Below, piece after piece: positions 1-11,205 of a DNA stretch of 64,000 nucleotides (position 1 is the stretch's first letter; each line of letters opens with the position of its first letter). Under the pieces are notes generated by a model, which worked only from the letters and a program-made list of their open reading frames with translations, had not been told where the DNA came from and ran no database searches. Origin of the DNA: Adineta ricciae (taxonomy: Eukaryota; Rotifera; Eurotatoria; Adinetida; Adinetidae); NCBI GenBank assembly GCA_905250025.1, contig CAJNOJ010000274.1, positions 1-64,000 of the forward strand, given 5' to 3'. Both the position numbers and the translations under genes were made by a program.

Positions 1-469
1 CCAAAGATATCCAAAGACTTGTCAGACCAATTTTACCAGACACGCGAACGAAATTCATTCTTTAGTCTATCGTTATACTCGTTCAAATGAAAAGATGACA
101 AAAAAAAACGAAATAGGTCAACATCATTCATGCGTTAAATGGACATTAACGCTTTTCTCTCCCTATCTTTCTTTTTCATCGACCAAACTATCATTTTTAC
201 GTTCAATGTACAATACTTGCGAACAGATGGCGACACAACGATGAGTCATCATACTTACATGTTTCATATGTATATACATGATTAAGTACTTTACTGATAG
301 AGACCTGACATATACATACCTTTTTCTTTGATCACCTAGTGATATTTTTATTAAATCATGTTTCTTCATTCGCCGCCAATAAATAAGCAATATAAAGAAA
401 AAAACAAAACAAAACGTGTTTGTTTTTCATCTGTATCATAAAACGGAGTTGTTTGGAGGGTAAAGCCGA
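1..469. other. Non-coding left edge
   Basis: AT-rich sequence upstream of the kinase gene. The only open frame (163-390, minus) has no recognisable similarity and low-complexity composition. I see no RNA gene or repeat. It presumably contains the kinase promoter; no clear TATA or initiator motif stands out. Confidence 0.5.
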
Positions 470-1490
470 ATGTCAAATCATAATCAAGCTTGGAGAATCA
501 CGAGTGTAGATTTACACAAGAAAGTAATTCCGATAAATAAAAATCATTACGTATTTGGCAAACATCAATTAGGAAGTGGAGCATTTGGAAGAGTTTACCC
601 AGCACAACGACAAAAAGATGGTTTGTCCTATTCGAATATTTAATTGAATTTACATTTTCTTTCTTTTTTTTTGAAAGGCGTCAATGTTGCAGTAAAAGTC
701 GTTAGTTTAGCTGAAAGCTCATCGTCGTCATCATATCTAGTTGAATCGTTTTTGAATGAAGTTCGACAATCAACGCGATTATCATCGGAATCGAAACATG
801 TTGTGAAAATGTTTGATTTTGATTTTCATCCGTCCGGTTTAGCTTTTATTGTTATGGAGCGTGGTGATCAAGATTTAGAAAAGACTCTTATAAGTCAACC
901 AACTTTACCAGTCAGTCAACAAAAAGTTCTATGGAGACAAATTCTAAATATTCTCATTACACTACATAAACATTCAATTGTGCGTGGTTTTATCGAATCG
1001 TTTTCAGTCAGTATCTTCTTTTTTTTTCTACTTAGGTTCATTTGGACTTGAAACCGTCGAATCTTGTGTTTTTTGGTAATCGATTAAAACTAGTGGATTT
1101 AGGTATTGCACAGAAAGCCAATACTCGAGGGTAAAATTTCCTCTGCACTCTCGCTAAAGCAACTAAGTCTCATCCTTCATTTCTAGGCAAGGTCCAAACG
1201 GCACATTCGGTTACACTGCACCTGAAGTTCGTCTCGCTCCACATGATGCTTGGCCTCGTTACACAAGTAGAGCTGATATTTGGTCTGTCGGAGCTATTCT
1301 GTACTGGATCAATTACGGAACTTCTCCTAAATACGATCATCATAATCGATCTTATCGTCCGCCTCATGACCTTCCATCAATTAAAGAGGAAAATATCGTT
1401 GATGTCCTTCGACATACACTTCAAATGGACCCATATCAGCGATCATCAACAAATTGGCTTGCTCAACATTCATTTACACGTTCTTCATAA
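470..1490 (+). CDS. Mps1/TTK-like Ser/Thr protein kinase, 4 exons, 283 aa
   Basis: Exons 470-620, 678-979, 1036-1130 and 1187-1490 join with GT-AG introns of 56-57 nt and sum to 284 codons. The protein is almost only a kinase domain. It has the glycine loop GSGAFGRVY, VAVK lysine, HLDLKPSN catalytic loop (HRD has become HLD), DLG instead of DFG, APE, and DIWSVGAILY, and it ends just after DPYQRSS, the terminal arginine motif of the fold. The HxDLKPxN, D(F/L)GIA and SDxWSxGxILYxxxYGxxP pattern is closest to the Mps1/TTK family, the spindle-checkpoint kinases. All catalytic residues are present, so it should be active. The long N-terminal region of animal TTK is absent, so either this is a kinase-only paralogue or further 5' exons lie outside the window. 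An AATAAA follows the stop directly (about 1492). Confidence 0.85.
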
Positions 1491-3061
1491 TAATAAAAAA
1501 AAAACGGTGAAATTTTTTTCAATTTTTATTTCTTTTAATGAACCAAAAAATAAAAAGAAACAAATTGTAACGAGTTCTTTACAGATTGTTATTTATTAAA
1601 GCAAAATCGAAAAGAGAAAAATGCACGTAGACAGTGCGACAATTAGACAAGTCAAATCAAGCGTATCTTTTTGCTCTCTTTCAATATATCAAAGAGAATA
1701 TTTGACCGTATAAAATTGCATTGACCAACTGATCAATTTACTCAAAATTGGTGCGAATGTTCACTTCGAATTCGAAATTCTCCTATAAATTGCACAATTA
1801 AAATCGTTTCTATCTGCTTGATCATACAAGAAGATTTCTGAGTATTGTCGATCAAAGCCTACATACTGGACGCGATGAAGAGAATTGCAACATCATTAAC
1901 CTTTCTTTTTCCACATTGATCGTGGAGAAGAATCTAATACTAGATTCAAGTGTTAGATATTGAATTAAGTTGTCTTTTTGTTACTCGTTCGCATTTGAGT
2001 GCATAAATGAATTGATTGATTTCAAAATCTCCTTTTTACTAAACTCTTTTCATTATGATACAAATGTATCGAGAATTACAATAAAATCGCTACAGCAAGA
2101 AACAAAGGTAATTGATTGCTGTGAAAAATGTACCTATTCCGTAAGCGCTAGAAATCTCCAGTTTTTGTGCACATCTTTGATCAATTCTTTACAAAGCTAA
2201 TTCCCTTTACATAAAATTTGTATAAGAATGTGAGAACCATACACAGGAATTCACAAGAGTCACATATGATATCAGCTGCCTACCGTTTTATAGAACATCA
2301 TGCTATTGATGACAAGCTTTTTGCCTGTAGAACACACCTCGGCAAACTCTTCAACAGAATATGTTCACTGATATTCTCTATAACATGAGTATTCATTATT
2401 AGTATTTGTATGAACTAACCTAATTATTACAAATAAGTTAGAGACTTTCTCAAACCATTGTTGCTTTGACTGAAGGGATGAAGAAGTGAAATGCGCATGA
2501 ATATAGTACTGATTTGTAACAAACCGCTGAATAGACATCGAGTCTTTACCAACAAAAAAAAAGACTTCTATTTTTTTTCGTATAGAGGTATCAAATGACA
2601 AATCTTGTGACGGGAGAGGAGCGTTTTCTAATATCCATGATTTTCTTCTATGCTTAAAATCATCGCTCAGATCGAACGCCTATCAGAATAAACTGTCTAG
2701 CCGTGTTAGCACTATATATCCGCTGTTCACGTCGTGTCCTTTTCTACATAATTTATTTTTTTATCGTTCTCATCAAAGATGACATATAATTCTCCAATAT
2801 GGTGTGCTGAAATGGATAAAATACAGTCCATCGTCTATCTGGATAGTACTGCAAAATGTTATCGAAAAAAAGACGTCTTTTCAACTAATACATCATTCGA
2901 GAACAATGAATTGATATAACGATTCAAATTGAAGAGCCAGTATATACTGTAACTTCTATCTGACTGATTCAAATAGAACAAAGCCAACGAGAAGTGTAGC
3001 GTCACCTTGAATAGAAAGAATCTGAAATTGCAAAATCATCTTATTAACAAAATCTATTCAG

Positions 3062-3119
3062 TTTTCTATTTCGATTGCGAGTTTATTCTCTTTTCTATTT
3101 CGATTGCGAGTTTATTCTC
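3062..3119. repeat. Tandem duplication, 2 x 29 bp
   Basis: A 29-bp unit starting TTTTCTATTTCGATTGCGAG occurs twice head to tail (3062-3090 and 3091-3119) with no mismatch. It is probably replication slippage; no function is apparent. Confidence 0.85.
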
Positions 3120-3305
3120 TTTTGCATTTCATTTCACAAAAAGCAATGACGATAATTTCTTGAAATTTATTTCGATTACGATCGAGTTTTTCTCTTTATT
3201 CATTGTTTGATACGTTTCTATTCATCGATTGATGTACATAAACATGTAACAAAATACTGTAAAGAGGTATATGACAATTTCTTTCTTTGTCCGAAAGCGA
3301 AAGAG

Positions 3306-3330
3306 CGAGAGAGAGAGAGAGAGAGAGAGA
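3306..3330. repeat. AG dinucleotide microsatellite
   Basis: An uninterrupted (GA)n run of about 12 units in intergenic DNA. Confidence 0.9.
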
Positions 3331-4539
3331 AAACGTGCATAACACACAGTGACGAACGGGCAAAAGTCAACACATTTCTTTTTCTCTTTCTCTCTTCTGT
3401 ATAGATGAAAGAGAATATTCAACCATATCAAATAATTCTCTTCAATAAAACAGATTCGCTTCGCGTTTTTTCCTTGTTTATTTTAAAGAAAAACGAATAT
3501 GAACAGAATAAATTTTCTTCTCTTTCTCTCGTCATTTAGTTGATTAGGATCATTAGCGTTTCATTCCAGTCATAACAAACTTCTGTTTTTCTTTTCTTCA
3601 TGAACAGTCAGATGATTAATGTTTCTTTTTTTCTCACCAGAAGATAAAAAGCCTCTTGAGTCTTTTACATCATCATCATCATCTGTATACTTTAAAGACA
3701 ATCATCATAAAATGAATCTTAGCTTTGGGCAAAATGACAACCTTGTTCAAGGATACATTCTCTTTTACAGAATAGACCTCATTATTCCGTCCATGTCATT
3801 ACATGTCTTCTATTCTTATTCAAGTGTATCTATGCTTACATAAAACGTAAAGAAGAAGAAGAAGATTGATATATACATTGTCGAGAAATGATGAGTCTAT
3901 ATGAATCGATACGGTAAGATGAACACATCTCGGTATATTTTTTAAACTTCACCAAATATTCTTATTGGCCTTTTTTATTCAATCGCGTGAGTAAAGAGAG
4001 AAAGATTGATTGTTGTCCGTTAAGCCTGCGGTGGTCATGTGTCCAACTTAATAAGAATAACAAAGAGAAAGGAACTACCTATTGGTTCCATTTGAACAAA
4101 TATATTCTTCAAAAGAGATCAAACAAATGACATTTTCTCTTTTTGAAGGATTAATTATTCCAGTAAGAAAAGCACGAAGAAAAAAAAGTTTTCATTGATT
4201 TTCTTCGATGAACTATGATGTCAAAGATTTGTTCTTCTCTCTCCCTCGTTTTCTGTGTTAATACGAATGAATCTAGTTAAAATGAATTGAGTTCATTAGA
4301 TATTTGACACATCCCAGTTGTTCTTTAGTCTTTCTGAACATTGTCTTGTCGAGTAGAAATATAAATGAGAGAAGACAATTAACATATTGATCATTCACTA
4401 GACACTATAGTCTATCGTCTTCGACAAGCTTTTGACTAATTGACATTGTAATGGGACATAACTCCTTCTTCTTCTTCTTCTTCGTTTTGTTGTTGTTGTT
4501 CAACTTACACTTTCCGTTTCAGATTGATGACGACACTCG

Positions 4540-6922
4540 ATGTTTTTACTCTTATTCTACTTCCTGTTAGCTCAATTCATCTCTTGTGAAAAGATCATCA
4601 GTCAATTTATTCAAGAACCTGAAGATGTTGAAACGATCATTGGATCAACAGTAATTCTTCATTGTCGAACGGAGCCTCTTGATGAAAGTCAAGTTACGTG
4701 GTGTAAAAATGACTTTTGTACATTAGGAAAAACACGTGATCTACCTTTCTATCCTCGATATGAAATCATTGGACAAGCTCGACAAGGTATGTCATCTGAT
4801 AAATGGCGATGTTATCTCTGAGAAGTTTTTTGTGTATCTAGGTCAACATCATTTCAAGATCGTTAATGTTTCCTTAGAAGACATGGGAGTGTATCAATGC
4901 CAAATCCGAGCAGGAGCACGACGAGCTGGTGCTATGTCTCGGAAGGCAAAGTTAACTGTCCTACGTATGTTTCATACATTGAACCAAATAGGAACTTGTT
5001 TTCTCTTCTTCTCTCAGAAATTCCAACTAGTTTAACGATCGACAGTCCAGTTGTTTTAATAGAAAATGTTCTGTCGTTCATTGTATGTCGTGCGAATAAT
5101 GCAATGCCCGAGGCGAAACTATCTTGGCATTTACCAAAATCGATTAGTTATTTATCAAAAAATGATTATGCACTTATATCTGATCAATCATTAAGAAATT
5201 CAATTTCGAATATAACATTTCTCCCGAATAGATCATTTCATGGAAAGTTAATTCAATGTCAAGCACATTCATCTGCTATTGACATTAACAATCAAACGAT
5301 GATAACAGAACAATATATTCAAACGATTTGTAAGCAGAGAAAAAGGATAAGAAAATCTTCATCTATCCATTGATGATGTTTTAGTTGCACCTGAAATTAA
5401 TTTAACGCTAGATGGAAAGCAAACTGAAGGTGAATTGATACGTATCACGTGTGAGATTTCNATGGAAAGTTAATTCAATGTCAAGCACATTCATCTGCTA
5501 TTGACATTAACAATCAAACGATGATAACAGAACAATATATTCAAACGATTTGTAAGCAGAGAAAAAGGATAAGAAAATCTTCATCTATCCATTGATGATG
5601 TTTTAGTTGCACCTGAAATTAATTTAACGCTAGATGGAAAGCAAACTGAAGGTGAATTGATACGTATCACGTGTGAGATTTCTTCTCGACCGGATTTTGA
5701 TGAGATTCAGTGGTTTAACGGAAGTGTTTTATTGAATATGACGAATCAGACTCGTTTGGAAGTCAAATTAACGCGGTATATGCATGGAAATCGGATCAGT
5801 TGTCAAGTCAAAAATCAAGTCGGCAAACGAAATCAATCGTTAACATTACAAGTCAACTGTACGATGAAGTTGATTTGATGTCAATATAGTCAATACATTG
5901 TTTTCATATTTTAGATAAACCAGTCTTTGTCGATCTTCATGGAAATGAAATGAACAATTATTCCGTTGTTTTAGTCGATGAAGAGCAAACAGTCGAACTT
6001 CAATGCTTAGTTAGTTCATTTCCGTCATCAATAATCTCATGGATATTTAATGAGAAAATTCTTTCGACAAATCAAACAACTTTAAAAATCGATCATCTGC
6101 CAATCGGCCTGTATGTCTGTACTGCTCATCACCCTCTATTTGGAATATTTAATCGAACGATACGAGTTGCTTTGAAAGGACCACCGGAAATGCTCGAAGA
6201 AACAACAATTCATTCCGCTTATGTTGGACAATCGGCTTTGCTTGTTTGTTCTATATCAAAAGATATCCCAACCGAAGTTTGTTGTTTCCGGATTGAAAAT
6301 TCTCTATAGAATCAGTTTTCTCTAGGAAATCTTCTGGTCACGTGACGGTCAATCGAAAATCAACTCCAATGAAAAATATGAAATCGAAGATAATCGAACA
6401 GATCGGCTGATTGAATATAAACTATTGATTAAAAACGTGTTCGTATCAGATGAAGATTCGTATATTTGTACAACAATGAATCAATATGGTTCATCCATTG
6501 CTAAATTTCAATTACGAGTGATCAGTTTGAAAAATTACTTTATTCAACGTTCGTTTCTTTATGGTTCAATCTTTCTTGGACTTTCGTGTTGTTTGATATT
6601 AATTGTCATTACATTAATTAATCATTATCGACGAAAAAATCATCAACGAATAAGAAAACGTTCTTCGACGACAGATGAAACAATATCATCTCTAGCGAAA
6701 CAACACGATCAGATGCAGCATGATTATCAAGATGAAACAAATTCGAATATGGATCAATATCTTTTTCACGAACAATTTATCAATAATCATAGAGACGTAA
6801 GATTCTTATCTCGTCCAATAAGCATATATTATTGTGATTCATTTTAGGATATCTGTGATTCTTCACACGATGATCAATTTTATTTTCGAGACAATCTTGA
6901 ACGATATTCTACAGTTGTTTAA
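4540..6922 (+). CDS. Kirre/Neph-like Ig-superfamily transmembrane receptor, haplotype P
   Basis: Seven exons: 4540-4786, 4842-4964, 5018-5329, 5607-5858, 5915-6276, 6326-6796 and 6848-6922. They give 613 aa once the duplicated 222 bp around the n at 5461 is removed. A signal peptide starts at MFLLLFYFLLAQF. About five Ig domains follow; the first resembles the irregular-chiasm/Neph group (VTWCKND, GKTRDLP, PRYEIIG, DMGVYQCQI). A single TM segment (about YGSIFLGLSCCLILIVITLI) and a basic cytoplasmic tail end in ...RYSTVV, a class I PDZ-binding terminus like that of Neph proteins. Expected role: cell-cell adhesion and recognition at the plasma membrane. A consensus AATAAA lies at 7007. Phases agree at every splice junction, which supports the model. 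Other Ig-receptor groups (nephrin, SYG-type) are possible; they are relatives of the same group. Confidence 0.82.
5240..5682. repeat. 221-bp exact overlap duplicated around a single n (assembly join)
   Basis: Bases 5240-5460 are repeated exactly at 5462-5682, separated only by the n at 5461. The repeat ends abruptly in the middle of exon 4 of the Ig receptor, and deleting one unit restores an uninterrupted gene. This is what two overlapping contigs joined by a scaffolder with a 1-base gap would look like, not a biological tandem repeat. Confidence 0.9.
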
Positions 6923-7813
6923 ACGGAAAGATTTTAGTGTCATGATGTACGTGTGTGTTTTTTTTATTCAATTCAAATTTATTTCTCTTTGTATTTTGTT
7001 TCGATCAATAAAATCGCCATTTCTCATGAACTCAACTGGAAACTATTTCTTTTGGGCCATTTCCGAACGGAAGAAAGGAACTGGAAAATGGTAGTCGTAT
7101 TTCATTTACTTCAAGCGGTTTTCTCATTCAAACACACACTGATAAACCTTGACCTGTTCATCTGTAGTATTCGTCTATAAATGAACTTTGAAATGTCCGA
7201 AGGGTTACGATATTGCTACTGACGGTAAATGCAAAGATCTATATATATAAACTACTATACTTAGCATATTCCCGATTGAGAATCAACGGATGTATCATAT
7301 TCAGCGATAAGAACTCATAGTCGTATCATGCTTAACAGATTTTGCTGTCCAATTTTATCTCAAATTGTTTAGCAATGTGTTTACCATTGATTCCTTGCGT
7401 AATACTAACAATACGATGAGAGTTTAAGATTGAAATTGACGTTATTCAACGAAATACTCGAATATGATTGTAAAATTGTCCCATTGCTTCGTCACAGGTC
7501 AAAAATAGGAAAACTCACGTTATCATTGATTATCTATGATCGGGTTGCATTCATCTAGTTAACTGTATTCTCATTGATATGTTGAATCTTTCTCCATTTA
7601 TTTTTAGTATTCTTACTAAAAATTTATCACACTCGAAAATGAGAAAAGGAGAAAGAGTGATCTCCAAGTTGATATACATTGTACATCATATATTATTGAA
7701 TGAAATATATTTTTTACTGGTAAAAAATAAATGACACGAATGCGGATGTCCAAATTCTACAAATTTAAATTTAACATTTGAAAAAAAAGACTACATAATC
7801 AAAAGAATCAATT
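6923..7813. other. Convergent intergenic region (Ig receptor / hydrolase)
   Basis: Contains the 3' UTRs of the two convergent genes. Homologous to 10338-11205, with small indels: about 50 bp around 7670-7720 is present only here, and a 20-odd-bp stretch is present only in the other copy. No gene is seen. Confidence 0.6.
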
Positions 7814-8830
7814 TCATGCATTTAGCTCTTTGTCAAGATTTGTCAACCAATTTTTGATAATTTCATTGATTTCATAAAATGATGCCAAATGACCGCCCTC
7901 AAGAATTCGAAGTTCTGCATTTGGATAACTTTTCACCAGATATGTGGACATTTCCATATGAGCTAATTTATCATCTTTTCCAGATATAATCAACACTTTT
8001 CGCTTTGGTAATGATGGGAGTTTTTGCGGATCAAAACCCCAATCCTCATGTAAAACTTGTGCAACTGTATTGAATCCAATCATTGTTTTAGAAATACTCA
8101 AGCACATGTTTCTTGCCATCTTATTGAGAACCCATTCCGATGGTCTATTTCTCTCCTCTTCCCATTTTCGCAGTTTAGTCTTTTCTTCATCATCCATTTG
8201 ATCAAATATATATGTTCGCAAGAAATTTTTCGCTTCATCAATATTCCGAGTTTTCTTTTGAATAAATGATCCCATAAGTCTTCTAATAGACGGAAAATAA
8301 ATAGCTGGTATGCCAACTCCAAAATAATTTAACCAACTCATTCCAGTTGTATATTCTCGGTGATATTTAAACGGAGAAAAGCTAGAACAAATAAGTAATG
8401 ATTCAACATTGTTAGCTTCAGGCATTACATCGGTGGATGTACCAAAACATATTTGAGCGAAAACAGTTCCATAGCTGCCACCTGCAACAGTAATTCGTAG
8501 ATTTTTATAATCATTTTTTTTCAAAGATGCTAATAGTTGATGAATATCGTTAGGATATTTTGAAATCGATTGATTTTCAGGCCATGGTGAACTATTGCCC
8601 CAGCCAGGAAGTGTAGGAGCAATGAAATGATACCCTATATCTTGGTAAAGCTTTGTTTCAATCGATGAGTCACCCACACCGAATACTCCATGAAAGAAGA
8701 TGATAATTTTATCACTACTTGTGTCACCTGTTTCAGTATATGCTAATTGTCGACCATCGGAAAGCGTTACATACTTCTCGTCAGGAAGTCGAAGGTCGTT
8801 AGAAACTGAAGATGCATCTGATGGATTCAT
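7814..8830 (-). CDS. Alpha/beta-hydrolase fold protein, haplotype P, 338 aa
   Basis: A single uninterrupted frame. N-terminal LSDGRQLAYTETGD and the oxyanion region FFHGVFGVGDSS are followed by the nucleophile elbow AGGSYGTVFA (GxSxG), a lid region, a late acidic residue in ISGKDDKLAHME, and the catalytic histidine in EGGHLASFYE. These make a complete Ser-Asp-His triad, and the length is normal for the family. The substrate cannot be deduced; epoxide hydrolase, esterase and proline-iminopeptidase-like enzymes share this layout. It has no signal peptide and so is probably cytosolic. It is intronless and converges on the Ig receptor. The start MNPSDASS is shared by all copies in the window. The lack of introns is compatible with horizontal acquisition, common in bdelloids, but does not prove it. 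Confidence 0.85.
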   Translation of the reverse strand: MNPSDASSVSNDLRLPDEKYVTLSDGRQLAYTETGDTSSDKIIIFFHGVFGVGDSSIETKLYQDIGYHFIAPTLPGWGNSSPWPENQSISKYPNDIHQLLASLKKNDYKNLRITVAGGSYGTVFAQICFGTSTDVMPEANNVESLLICSSFSPFKYHREYTTGMSWLNYFGVGIPAIYFPSIRRLMGSFIQKKTRNIDEAKNFLRTYIFDQMDDEEKTKLRKWEEERNRPSEWVLNKMARNMCLSISKTMIGFNTVAQVLHEDWGFDPQKLPSLPKRKVLIISGKDDKLAHMEMSTYLVKSYPNAELRILEGGHLASFYEINEIIKNWLTNLDKELNA

Positions 8831-8848
8831 TTTCGAGTGATTTAAGCN

Positions 8849-10337
8849 ATAACATTTCTCCCGAATAGATCATTTCATGGAAAGTTAATTCAATGTCAAG
8901 CACATTCATCTGCTATTGACATTAACAATCAAACGATGATAACAGAACAATATATTCAAACGATTTGTAAGCAGAGAAAAAGGATAAGAAAATCTTCTAC
9001 TATTCATTGATGATGTTTTAGTTGCACCTGAAATTAATTTAACGCTAGACGGAAAGCAAACTGAAGGTGAATTGATACGCATCACGTGTGAGATTTCTTC
9101 TCGACCGGATTTTGATGAGATTCAGTGGTTTAATGGAAGTTTTTTATTGAATATGACGAATCAGACTCGTTTGGAAGTCAAATTAACGCGGTATATGCAT
9201 GGAAATCGGATCAGTTGTCAAGTCAAAAATCAAGTTGGCAAACGAAATCAATCGTTAACATTACAAGTCAACTGTACGATAAAGTTGATTTGATGTCAAC
9301 ATAGACAATACATTGTTTCCATATTTTAGATAAACCAGTCTTTGTCGATCTTCATGGAAATGAAATGAACAATTATTCCGTTGTTTTAGTCGATGAAGAG
9401 CAAAGAGTCGAACTTCAATGCTTAGTTAGTTCATTTCCGTCATCAATAATCTCATGGATATTTAATGAGAAAATTCTTTCGACAAATCAAACAACTTTAA
9501 AAATCGATCATCTACAAATCGGCTCCTATATCTGTACTGCTCATCATCCTCTATTTGGGATATTTAATCAAACGATACGAGTGGCTTTGAAAGGACCACC
9601 GGAAATGCTCGAAGAAACAATAATTCATTCCGCTTATGTTGGACAATCGGCTTTGCTTATTTGTTCAATATCAAAAGATATTCCAACCGAAGTTTGTTGT
9701 TTCCGGATTGAAAATTCCCTATAGAATCAGTTTTCTCTAGGAAATCTTCTGGTCACGTGACGGTCAATCGAAAATCAACTCCAATGAAAAATATGAAATT
9801 GAAGAAAATCGAACAGATCGGCTGATTGAATATAAACTATTGATTAAAAATGTGTTCGTATCAGATGAAGATTCATATATTTGTACAACAATGAATCAAT
9901 ATGGTTCATCCATTGCTAAATTTCAATTACGAGTGATCAGTTTGAAAAATTATTTTATTCAACGTTCGTTTCTGTATGGTTCAATCGTACTTGGACTTTC
10001 GTGTTGTCTGATATTAATTGTCATTACATTAATTAATCATTATCGACGAAAAAATCATCAACGAATAAGAAAACGTTCTTCGACGACGGATGAAACAATA
10101 TCATCTCTAGCGAAACAACACGATCAGATGCAGCATGATTATCAAGATGAAACAAATTCGAATATGGATCAATATCTTTTTCACGAACAATTTATCAATA
10201 ATCATAGAGACGTAAGATTCTTATCTCGTCCAATAAGCATATATTATTGTGATTCACTTTAGGATATCTGCGATTCTTCACATGATGATCAATTTTATTT
10301 TCGAGACAATCTTGAACGATATTCTACAGTTGTTTAA
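8849..10337 (+). CDS. Kirre/Neph-like Ig receptor, haplotype Q, 5'-truncated
   Basis: Starts abruptly after the n at 8848, inside the exon corresponding to 5018-5329. It continues with exons ending at 8966, then 9022-9273, 9330-9691, 9741-10211 and 10263-10337. Exon lengths 252, 362, 471 and 75 are identical to those of the P copy. It encodes the last Ig domains, the TM segment and the same STVV C-terminus. Amino-acid changes are few and conservative, with no stop or frameshift, so it is an intact allele cut by the assembly rather than a pseudogene. The missing 5' part (signal peptide, first Ig domain) is not in the window. Confidence 0.82.
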
Positions 10338-11205
10338 ACGGAAAGATTTTAGTGTCATGATGATGTACGTGTGTTTTTTTTTATTCAATTCAAATTTATT
10401 TCTCTTTGTATTTTGTTTCGATCAATAAAATCACCATTTTTCATGAATTCAACTGGAAACTGTTTCTTTTGGGCCATTTCCGAACGGAAGAAAGGAACTG
10501 GAAAATGGTTGTCGTATTTTATTTACTTCAAGCGGTTTTCTCATTCAAACATACATTGATAAACCTTGACCTGTTCATCTGTACAATTCGTCTATAAATG
10601 AACTTTGCAATGTCCGACAGGTTACAATATTGTCATTGACGTTAGATGCAAAGATCTGTATATATATAAACTACTGTATCTAGCATATTCCCGATTGAAA
10701 ATCGACGGATGTATCCTATTCAGTGATAAGAGCTTATAGTCGTACTATGCTCAACAGATTTTGCTGTTCAATTTTATTTCGAGTTGTTTAACAATGTGTT
10801 TACCGTTGATTCTAGAGATTAATGAATTGATTCCTTGCGTAGTACTAATAATACGATGTGAGTTTATAATTGACATAGACGTTATTCAACGAAATACTCG
10901 AATATGATTGTAAAATTGTCCCATTGCTTCATCACAGGTTAAAAATAGAAAAAGTCATATTATCATTGATTATCTATGATCGAGTTGCATTCATCTAGTT
11001 AACCGTATTTTCATTGATATGCTGAATCTTTCTACAATTATTTTTAGTATTCTTACTAACAATTTATCACACTCGAGAATGAAAAAACGAAGAAAAGTGA
11101 TCTTCAACTTGGTATCAAAAATAAATTACAAGAATGCGGATGTCCAAATTCTACAAATTAAAATTTAATATTTGAAAAAAAGGTACATAATGAAAAGAAT
11201 CAATT
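10338..11205. other. Convergent intergenic region, haplotype Q
   Basis: Counterpart of 6923-7813 with several small indels. 3' UTR sequence only; no additional gene is seen. Confidence 0.55.

Larger units (their letters stand above)
1491..4539. other. 3-kb intergenic region without recognisable genes
   Basis: Lies between the kinase and the Ig receptor. Translated frames are short, serine/phenylalanine-rich and show no domain signatures. It contains a 2 x 29-bp tandem duplication (3062-3119), an AG microsatellite (3306-3330), and CTT and GTT triplet runs at about 4464-4500, just before the Ig receptor start. Some of it may be promoter for that gene. Confidence 0.55.

Noticed and set aside
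3207..3431. ORFs on both strands with RERERERE / SLSLSLSL runs
   Set aside because: Created by the AG microsatellite; no coding evidence.
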